In this document: positions 4,778 through 9,566 of the stretch, piece after piece
Layout: each line of letters opens with the position of its first letter
Numbering within the stretch: position 1 is the stretch's first letter
From: JBIOJB01 sp044450465
Lineage (GTDB): Bacteria > Chloroflexota > Dormibacteria > Dormibacterales > Dormibacteraceae
Length of the DNA stretch: 9,566 nt
Reading direction: 5' to 3'
NCBI GenBank assembly: GCA_044450465.1
Contig: JBIOJB010000108.1
Span: forward strand, 1 to 9,566
The notes under the pieces: generated by a model
What the model was told of the DNA's origin: nothing
Seen by the model: only the letters and a program-made list of their open reading frames with translations
Databases searched by the model: none
Made by a program: the position numbers and the translations under genes

Positions 4778-5797
4778 TTAGCGCGTGCTGAAGAGGCGGA
4801 CCAGGTCTTCGGTCAACTCGCACACGCGATCGGCGCCCACTCCGTAGGTGGGCGGCGCCAGCACAGTCGTGTGGCCGGGGCGTGCCCGCTGGCGGATGCG
4901 GTCGCGCACCACGTCAGCGGTGCCCGCCACGGCGAAGGCGTCGAGGACTCGCGCGCTCACGGCCCGCACCATCCCCTCTAGGTCGCGCACCTGGTAGGCG
5001 GCCCGGATCGCCGCGCGCTCCTCGGCGAAACCGAGCTGCTCGAGCCGGTAAGCGTAGGTCTGAGTGGATGCATAGAGGGCGACCTGCTGCGCGGCCTCCC
5101 GGCGCGCCTGCGCCTCGTCGGCGGCGACTGAGCAGATCACGAACTGCACGTGCTCGACCTCGGAGACGTCACGCCCGACCCGTGCCGCGCCTTCGGCCAG
5201 CCACTCCTCGTAGTCGTCGAGGTCTCGCTCGCACGACATTGGATGTCCGACCATGCCGTCCGCGCACTCGCCTGCCAGCCGGGTCATGAACGGCCGTACC
5301 GCGGAGATGTGAATCGGGATCGCGGTCCGGGGAGCGGGCGCCGGGCGCACGAACCCGGTCAGGTCGAAGCCGTAATACTCGCCCCGCGGCAGCACCGGTG
5401 ACTCGCCCGCGGCGAGGCCCCAGAGCGTCCGCAACGCCTTCACGTACTCGCGCATGCGCGCCACCGGTTTCCCGTACTCGATCCCGTGGAGGCGCTCGTT
5501 ATAGCGCTGGACCTGGGGACCGATGCCGAGCACGAAGCGGCCACCGGCCAAGTCGTCGACGTCGAGCGCCTCGAGCGCGGTGATCAGCGGTGTCCGCGGG
5601 AAGGCCTGGACGACGCCCGTGGCGACCCGGACGCGGGAGGTCGCGCGAGCGATCGAGGCCGCCGCCTGGAAGCCGCTGTGCCAGTACTCGCCGGTCCAGA
5701 CCGACTCGAAGCCGCCGGACGCCTCCGCCACCCCGGCTAGCCGCCCGACCTCGGCCAGTGGCAGGCTGTCCCCGAAGATGCAGATCCCGAGCTTCAA
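4778..5797 (-). CDS. LLM-class (F420-dependent type) flavin oxidoreductase
   Basis: This 339-residue TIM-barrel protein belongs to the luciferase-like monooxygenase family. It begins KLGICIFGD, has SVWTGEYWHSG (33-43) and VRVATGVV, the family signature RFVLGIGPQVQRY (86-98), RMREYVKALRTLW, and the C-terminal GTADVVRDRI helix used in nucleotide/cofactor binding. The GPQV wording resembles actinobacterial F420-dependent subfamilies, so reduced F420 rather than FMN is the more likely cofactor; this is inference. The start is TTG at 5797, overlapping the TetR stop as TTGA, which implies translational coupling. It is the last gene of the minus-strand operon. The substrate is unknown; in such clusters these enzymes reduce or oxidise acyl, alcohol or ketone intermediates. 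Confidence 0.88.
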   Translation of the reverse strand: MKLGICIFGDSLPLAEVGRLAGVAEASGGFESVWTGEYWHSGFQAAASIARATSRVRVATGVVQAFPRTPLITALEALDVDDLAGGRFVLGIGPQVQRYNERLHGIEYGKPVARMREYVKALRTLWGLAAGESPVLPRGEYYGFDLTGFVRPAPAPRTAIPIHISAVRPFMTRLAGECADGMVGHPMSCERDLDDYEEWLAEGAARVGRDVSEVEHVQFVICSVAADEAQARREAAQQVALYASTQTYAYRLEQLGFAEERAAIRAAYQVRDLEGMVRAVSARVLDAFAVAGTADVVRDRIRQRARPGHTTVLAPPTYGVGADRVCELTEDLVRLFSTR

Positions 5798-6420
5798 GCC
5801 GGGCCGCCGCCAAGGAGCTGGACCAGGGTGTCGGCGGCTACGTCGGCCAGGCGTTCCGGAGACATGCGTCGCGACCGGTTGAACCAGGTGGGGATGAAGT
5901 TGATGGCGCCGTACATGAGCAGCCGCGCCACCGTGGGATCGGAGACGTGCAGCTCGCCGGTCCGGACACCCTCCTCGATGATCGAGCGAAAGATGCGGTC
6001 GTGGCGGTCGACCAGCGCCCGCGAGCGCTCGCGCACCGCCTCCGGCAGGCCGACGTCCTGCAGGAAGAGGGCCGCGCCAGCCGGCTGGTCGCGGGTGAGG
6101 ATCAGCACCTGCGCCCGGAGGACGGCGTGCAGCCGGTCACGAGCGGTGAGCGGACCGGCGGCGGCCTCGGTCAACCGCTCCAGGGTCTCGTTCCCGATGC
6201 GCTCCAGGCAGCCAAGGATGAGGGCCTCCTTGCTTGGGAAGTAGTGGTAGAGCGATGCCTTTGAGAGGTCGAGCACCTCGGCGATCTCGTCCAGGCTGGT
6301 CGCCGCGTAGCCGCGCTCCGCGAGTAGTCGGGTGGCAACCCGCAGGATCTCGTCGATCCTCTTGCTACGGCGGCGGTCCGCCCGCCGGGGAGGTGGCGCG
6401 GCCAGTGCCTGGGTGCTCAC
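5794..6420 (-). CDS. TetR/AcrR-family transcriptional regulator
   Basis: This 208-residue protein has an N-terminal helix-turn-helix at about residues 22-70, reading IDEILRVATRLLAERGYAAT, then SLDEIAEVLDLSKASLYHYF and the basic-acidic SKEAL helix. A C-terminal ligand-binding and dimerisation domain follows. The frame stays open to 6759, but the upstream part is the antisense-free shadow of the DUF35 gene in another frame. The GTG at 6420, 4 bases after the DUF35 stop and preceded by GAGTGAGG, gives the family's usual length of about 200. It sits inside the operon it probably represses, with an acyl-CoA ligand as the likely inducer by analogy with FadR/KstR-type TetR proteins. A candidate operator is the inverted repeat at 8126-8144. 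Confidence 0.92.
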   Translation of the reverse strand: MSTQALAAPPPRRADRRRSKRIDEILRVATRLLAERGYAATSLDEIAEVLDLSKASLYHYFPSKEALILGCLERIGNETLERLTEAAAGPLTARDRLHAVLRAQVLILTRDQPAGAALFLQDVGLPEAVRERSRALVDRHDRIFRSIIEEGVRTGELHVSDPTVARLLMYGAINFIPTWFNRSRRMSPERLADVAADTLVQLLGGGPA

Positions 6421-6424
6421 CGCC

Positions 6425-6841
6425 TCACTCAGGGCGGAAGCGGGCTTCGGTCCAGCCAACGTGGTCCACGAAGTGCGGGCGCACACGGAGGCCGGCCCTG
6501 GCCGCATCGCCCGGCTCCAGCCTTCCCACCATCCGGCCGCCGCCGTCCAAGTCGACCGTGGCCAGCGTGTACGGCACCTCGGACGCGAATGCCGGCTGGA
6601 AGGCGCGGTGGACGGTGACCCAGGAGTAGACGCTGCCGCCCGACGCCGCCTCGTGCACGGCCTTCTCCACCGCCCCGCAGTAGGGGCAGCAGGGCATGGG
6701 CGGAAAGCGCCGGCGGCCGCAGGCGCTGCACTCCTGGAGGAGGAGGCGATGCTCGGCAAGCCCGTCCCAGTAGAACTGTGTGTCGGCGTCGGGGGTCGGC
6801 GCCCCCGGCTGCGCCGCCGCGACCTCGGCCTCGGCGCTCAC
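6425..6841 (-). CDS. DUF35 Zn-ribbon/OB-fold protein, thiolase partner
   Basis: The 138-residue protein has a helical lead, then a rubredoxin-like zinc ribbon with C38-x2-C41 and C52-x2-C55 (QECSACGRRRFPPMPCCPYCGA region), and an OB fold (about 65-138) beginning YSWVTVHRAF. This is the standard DUF35 architecture. Family members bind thiolase-fold or Ltp-type proteins and are needed for their activity, as in the steroid side-chain aldolase complex of Ltp2 with the ChsH2 DUF35 domain. The start is GTG at 6841, overlapping the crotonase stop as GTGA. The likely partner is the thiolase-like protein at 8210-9358 on the opposite strand; that pairing is inference from family behaviour and proximity. 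Confidence 0.9.
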   Translation of the reverse strand: MSAEAEVAAAQPGAPTPDADTQFYWDGLAEHRLLLQECSACGRRRFPPMPCCPYCGAVEKAVHEAASGGSVYSWVTVHRAFQPAFASEVPYTLATVDLDGGGRMVGRLEPGDAARAGLRVRPHFVDHVGWTEARFRPE

Positions 6842-7653
6842 CGTCCACTCCAGCGTGGAGTGCGTTTCTCGAAGAAAGCCTCCAGACCCTCGGGTGCGTC
6901 CTCGCTGGTCAAGCAGTAGCGCGCCGTCGCCTCCCGCTCGAGCCGGAGACCGGCGTCGACGCCGGTGCCCTGCCAGAGCGCGGCGTTGAGCGTGCGCTTG
7001 GCGTTGGCAAGCGCCAGCGGCGACTTCTTGACCACGTCGCGCGCGAGTTCGACGGCGGCCCCCACGAGCTCGCCGTCGGCGACCACCCGAGAGACCAGGC
7101 CCCAGGCCAGCGCCTCCTCGGCCCGCAAGAGCCTGCCGGTGATGATCAGCTCGCGGGCGCGCGCGGGCCCGATCATTCTCGGCAGCATGGTCAGCACGCC
7201 GCCGCCGCCCATCTGGCCAAAGGGAAGGTGGGCGTCGCCAATCCGCGCCGACTCGGCCATGAAGGCCAAGTCGCAGAAGAGTGTGAGTTCAATCCCGCCC
7301 GCAACGGCAATGCCATTGACCAGCGCCACCACCGGCTTGGGGTACTGGGGGATACGCGCGAACACCTCGTGGATGTCGGCCAGGAACTGCGGGAAGTCGT
7401 GGGCGTCGCGCTGCAGCGTCCGGTATTTCTTCATGTCACCCCCCGCGCTGAAGGCACGGCCGGCGCCGGTCACCGCGATCAGCCGCACCGCGTCGTCGGC
7501 CGCCAGCCCGTCGAGGGCGCGCCCGAGCTCTCGCACGGTGTCCCAGTCCAACGGGTTCATCTCCTGCGGACGGTTGAGGGTGACCAGGCCCAGCACCGGG
7601 GCGCCGTCGACGTCGACGCGCTCGACCTTGATCGAGCCGGTTGAAACGCTCAT
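6838..7653 (-). CDS. Enoyl-CoA hydratase/isomerase (crotonase) family protein
   Basis: This 271-residue crotonase-fold protein has the oxyanion-hole segment GRAFSAGGD (65-73), the second oxyanion strand NGIAVAGGIELTLFCD (113-128) and the C-terminal helices of the trimeric family. The ATG at 7653 follows GGGAGG by about 6-7 bases and overlaps the thioesterase stop as ATGA. The open frame continues to 8211, but that part shadows the thioesterase. Of the two catalytic glutamates of classical hydratase (rat E144 and E164), the first is present as E122, while the second aligns with H142 (IGDAHLPFG). Hydration of 2-enoyl-CoA is therefore doubtful; isomerase, hydrolase or another crotonase chemistry is possible. 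It acts on acyl-CoA in the cytoplasm. Confidence 0.92.
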   Translation of the reverse strand: MSVSTGSIKVERVDVDGAPVLGLVTLNRPQEMNPLDWDTVRELGRALDGLAADDAVRLIAVTGAGRAFSAGGDMKKYRTLQRDAHDFPQFLADIHEVFARIPQYPKPVVALVNGIAVAGGIELTLFCDLAFMAESARIGDAHLPFGQMGGGGVLTMLPRMIGPARARELIITGRLLRAEEALAWGLVSRVVADGELVGAAVELARDVVKKSPLALANAKRTLNAALWQGTGVDAGLRLEREATARYCLTSEDAPEGLEAFFEKRTPRWSGR

Positions 7654-8111
7654 TTCTTGCCTCCCTGCCGAGCCGGGGTGAGCCCCGCCTCGAGCGCATC
7701 CTGCAGCCATTGCGGCAGCGGCTGCTTCCTGGCCTGCGGACCGGTTGCCCCATTGGCGCCCTGCCGCACATAAGCGACGTAGACATAGGTCACGAGCACC
7801 TCGACCGCCGGCTTCGGCTCGCGCGGGCCCCAGACCTCGCAGCGGGTTCTGAACGAAGTAACGCCGACCCGTTCCGTGCGCAGCTCGAGCCGGCAGTGGT
7901 CGTCGAGGCCGAGCAGCGAGCGGTAGCCGACCCGGGCGCTGACCACCGGTGTCGCGACGCCGGCCGCGAGCATCGAGCTGATCGGGTGGCCGGCCGACTC
8001 CAGCCAGTTGCCGAAGAGGACCTCCGCCCAGCGCAGCGGGCTTGCGTAGTAGATGATCCCGGCTGCGTCGACGTCGGCCATGGCCACCCGGTGACGGCCC
8101 TCGCTCAGCAC
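7650..8111 (-). CDS. Hotdog-fold acyl-CoA thioesterase (4HBT type)
   Basis: The 153-residue protein opens with the 4-hydroxybenzoyl-CoA-thioesterase signature DVDAAGIIYYASPLRWAE (13-30). D15 sits at the place of the catalytic Asp17 of the Pseudomonas enzyme, followed by the central hotdog helix (about 28-40) and beta-sheet strands such as CRLELRTERV and VLVTYVYVAYV. It should hydrolyse an acyl- or aroyl-CoA to the free acid and CoA. The GTG at 8111 is the first start in frame because a TAG lies just upstream. There is no Shine-Dalgarno sequence, but a -10-like TAGACT (8118-8123, minus strand) places transcription start at or next to the GTG, suggesting a leaderless message. It is the first gene of the five-gene minus-strand operon. 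Confidence 0.87.
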   Translation of the reverse strand: MLSEGRHRVAMADVDAAGIIYYASPLRWAEVLFGNWLESAGHPISSMLAAGVATPVVSARVGYRSLLGLDDHCRLELRTERVGVTSFRTRCEVWGPREPKPAVEVLVTYVYVAYVRQGANGATGPQARKQPLPQWLQDALEAGLTPARQGGKK

Positions 8112-8117
8112 CCATTG

Positions 8118-8154
8118 AGTCTACTCGTCGGTCTGATTCCGACGCAAATGTCAA
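8118..8154 (-). promoter_or_regulatory. Promoter signals of the minus-strand operon
   Basis: On the minus strand TAGACT (8123 down to 8118) fits the TANNNT -10 pattern and would start transcription around 8111-8112, exactly at the thioesterase GTG. A good TTGACA lies at 8154-8149, but 25 bases away from it, too far for a standard pair. Either the -35 is not used, or a different poor -10 (CCGACG) is. The -10 assignment is favoured because actinobacterial leaderless promoters often rely on the -10 alone. Confidence 0.35.
8126..8144. promoter_or_regulatory. Inverted repeat, candidate TetR operator
   Basis: CGTCGG (8126-8131) and CCGACG (8139-8144) are perfect inverted copies separated by 7 bases (TCTGATT). 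The palindrome lies just upstream of the proposed minus-strand -10 box and about 25 bases from the -35 of the divergent promoter, a position from which a dimeric repressor could block the operon. TetR proteins commonly bind palindromes of this size. Assignment to the regulator at 5794-6420 is inference. Confidence 0.45.
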
Positions 8155-8169
8155 AATTCGACCCACCAG

Positions 8170-8198
8170 TTGACTATCGGACCGGCGGCGAATAACAT
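8170..8198 (+). promoter_or_regulatory. Sigma70-like promoter of the thiolase-like gene
   Basis: TTGACT (8170-8175) and TAACAT (8193-8198) are spaced by exactly 17 bases. The predicted start near 8204-8206 leaves a leader of about five bases before the ATG at 8210. The GGAG at 8205-8208 is too close to serve as a normal ribosome binding site, so the transcript is probably leaderless or nearly so. Confidence 0.55.
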
Positions 8199-8209
8199 GC
8201 GTTTGGAGC

Positions 8210-9358
8210 ATGGAGCGAAGGGCCGCTATCGCGGGCGTGGGCTACACGGAGCTGAGCAAGCGGTCGGGCCGGACAGTCCTCGACCTGGCGGCCGAAGCCT
8301 GCCGGGTGGCTATCGCAGACGCCGGGCTCGGCCTCAAGGACGTCGATGGTGTCGGCAGCTTCATGGTGCTGGGCGACTCGGTCTCCAGCGAGGCGGTTGC
8401 GACCGCGCTCGCGCTCCCCCAGACGCGTTACGTGATGGACTTCCAGCAGGGCGGCCAGTCACCGGCCTGGGTGGTCGCCAACGCCGCGATGGCGGTAAGC
8501 CAGGGATACGCCGAGAATGTGGTCGTCTTTCGGGCCCTCAACGGGCGGAGCGGAATCCGGGTCGGCAGCGCGGCCTTTGCCGGTGGCGCCGGGCAGTTCC
8601 GCTACCCGATCGGCTACGACACCTACATGCAGTACATCGCCATGTGGGCGCGGCGCTACCTGATCGAGACCGGCCAGGAGCCGGACGATCTGGGTGCGAT
8701 CCCGATCGCGCAGCGCTGGTACGCGGAGCGCAACCCGCGGGCGATCCAGCGCAAGCCGCTCGACCGCGAGAGCTACCTGGCGTCGCCGCCCGTCGTTGAT
8801 CCCTTCCGCGTCGCCGACTGCACAAGTGAGGTGGACGGTGCTTGCGCGGTGCTGGTGACCAGCCTCGAGCGCGCCCGTGACCTCCGCCACCCGCCCGCGG
8901 TCATCGCCTCGGCCGCTTACCGCGCGGGCGCCCGCCCCGGCCTCGACATTGGAGATCAGATGCTCTACGAAGACTACACCCGCAACTTCACTTCGCTGCT
9001 CCGGGACGAGCTCTACGGCCGAGCTGGCATCGGGCCCGAGGACGTGCAGTTCGCCGAGATCTATGACTGCTTCTCGAGCACAGTCGTTTTCGGGCTCGAG
9101 GGCCTCGGCTTCTGCGGCCGCGGCGAAGGCATCGGGTTCGTGCGCTCGCGAGCGACCGCCATCGACGGCCGGCTACCGGTCAACACCAACGGTGGGCTGC
9201 TGAGTGAGGGCTACCTGCACGGCATGAATACAGTCGCCGAGGCGGTGCTCCAGGTGCAGGGCCGATGCGGCGAGCGCCAGGTCCCGCGCAACGAGGTCGC
9301 GGTCGTCACCTCGGGCGCTCTCGTAGACGGCTCGGCCATGGTGCTGACGGCGGCATGA
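8210..9358 (+). CDS. Thiolase-fold lipid-transfer-like protein (Ltp/SCP-x type)
   Basis: This 382-residue thiolase-superfamily protein starts with the typical AIAGVGYTELSKRSGRT and includes DFQQGGQSPAWVVANAA (77-93), VDGACAVLVTS (208-218), AEIYDCFSSTV (282-292) and the conserved NGGLLSEGYLHGMN (327-340) with H337. The usual nucleophilic Cys near residue 85-90 is absent (GGQSP instead), so a classical acyl-transfer thiolase mechanism is not expected. Ltp2-type retro-aldolases, which cleave side-chain acyl-CoAs in steroid catabolism, share this lack and need a DUF35 partner. A DUF35 gene is present at 6425-6841. The ATG at 8210 follows the promoter almost directly. The stop overlaps the next gene as ATGA. 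The substrate is unknown. Confidence 0.9.
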   Translation: MERRAAIAGVGYTELSKRSGRTVLDLAAEACRVAIADAGLGLKDVDGVGSFMVLGDSVSSEAVATALALPQTRYVMDFQQGGQSPAWVVANAAMAVSQGYAENVVVFRALNGRSGIRVGSAAFAGGAGQFRYPIGYDTYMQYIAMWARRYLIETGQEPDDLGAIPIAQRWYAERNPRAIQRKPLDRESYLASPPVVDPFRVADCTSEVDGACAVLVTSLERARDLRHPPAVIASAAYRAGARPGLDIGDQMLYEDYTRNFTSLLRDELYGRAGIGPEDVQFAEIYDCFSSTVVFGLEGLGFCGRGEGIGFVRSRATAIDGRLPVNTNGGLLSEGYLHGMNTVAEAVLQVQGRCGERQVPRNEVAVVTSGALVDGSAMVLTAA

Positions 9359-9566
9359 GCGTGCTCGAGACCCGCTTCACCCGTCTCATTGGTATCGAGC
9401 ACCCGATCGTGCAGGAGGGCATGGGGCCATTCAAGACCGCCAAGCTGGCGGCCGCCGTCAGCGAGGCGGGCGGGCTGGGCACCGTGAGCATTCCCGGAAT
9501 GACCGCCGACCCGAAGGAGGGCGCGCGCGTCCTCCGTCAGCACATCGAGGAGACGGCGTCGCTCAC
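9355..9566 (+). CDS. Nitronate monooxygenase / 2-nitropropane dioxygenase family, 5' part only
   Basis: The ATG at 9355 overlaps the preceding stop as ATGA, and the frame stays open to the window edge (70 codons plus 2 bases). The peptide starts MSVLETRFTRLIGIEHPIVQ, continues with EGMGP and KLAAAVSEAGGLGTVSI. This is the N-terminal pattern of FMN-dependent TIM-barrel nitronate monooxygenase/enoyl-reductase-like proteins (P-I-x-Q-x-x-M-G, then A-A-V-S-x-A-G-G-L-G). In lipid and steroid gene clusters such proteins often act as flavin oxidoreductases or dehydrogenases on acyl-CoA-type substrates rather than on nitroalkanes. About four fifths of the protein lies beyond the window, so the catalytic His and the exact subfamily cannot be judged. 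Confidence 0.85.
   Translation, partial: MSVLETRFTRLIGIEHPIVQEGMGPFKTAKLAAAVSEAGGLGTVSIPGMTADPKEGARVLRQHIEETASL

Noticed and set aside
6421..6759. N-terminal extension of the TetR frame (321 codons in all)
   Set aside because: The extension is Arg/Pro/Ser-rich and overlaps the well-supported DUF35 gene in another frame; starting at GTG 6420 gives normal TetR length and spacing.
7654..8211. N-terminal extension of the crotonase frame (457 codons in all)
   Set aside because: It shadows the thioesterase gene, is low-complexity, and the ATG at 7653 has a good GGGAGG and an ATGA overlap.
1..9566. CRISPR array or transposase
   Set aside because: No regular repeat-spacer pattern and no transposase or integrase coding sequence is visible on either strand.

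Overview
The window is high-GC bacterial DNA with dense, overlapping genes, several GTG/TTG starts and two promoters placed almost directly against start codons. An F420-type luciferase-like oxidoreductase and a thiolase-like lipid-transfer protein with a DUF35 partner suggest an actinobacterium or a related soil lineage. That assignment is an inference from gene content; there is no rRNA or marker gene here. The window falls into two blocks separated by a non-coding stretch of about 0.5 kb.

Left block (1-3690, + strand): a sigma70-like promoter (40-68) is followed at once by an RNA whose conserved segments match the guanidine-I (ykkC subtype 1) riboswitch (79-183). Then come a leader with competing hairpins, an unlisted 31-codon arginine-rich upstream ORF (214-309) that runs into the next start codon, an NCS1-family permease (302-1744), a metallo-beta-lactamase-fold hydrolase overlapping it by ATGA (1741-2670), and an agmatinase-like ureohydrolase (2743-3690). 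The likely reading is a guanidine-induced uptake and hydrolysis operon: the permease imports guanidine or a guanidino compound and the ureohydrolase releases urea. The metallohydrolase has no obvious place in known guanidine pathways and is the most novel part. A 28-codon ORF of unknown meaning follows (3695-3781).

Middle (3782-4777): a convergent DUF1330-like gene (3926-4261, -), then 516 bp without a convincing gene. This stretch holds two pairs of TGACAGCCAA repeats flanking a fragment that resembles the anticodon arm and variable arm of tRNA-Sec, plus decameric repeats. Together they look like an eroded tyrosine-recombinase attachment site. Base composition appears to change across it.

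Right block (4778-9566): a divergent fatty-acyl or steroid/terpenoid-type catabolic locus. On the minus strand, reading leftward from 8111, are a hotdog thioesterase, a crotonase-family protein, a DUF35 Zn-ribbon/OB-fold protein, a TetR regulator and an LLM oxidoreductase. Four of the five genes overlap the next, or nearly abut it, so this is one operon. On the plus strand are a thiolase-fold lipid-transfer-like protein (8210-9358) and the start of a nitronate monooxygenase-like gene (9355 to the window end). The 98-bp gap between the two arms holds back-to-back promoter signals and an inverted repeat that may be the TetR operator. The DUF35 protein and the Cys-less thiolase-like protein, on opposite strands, probably form one enzyme complex.
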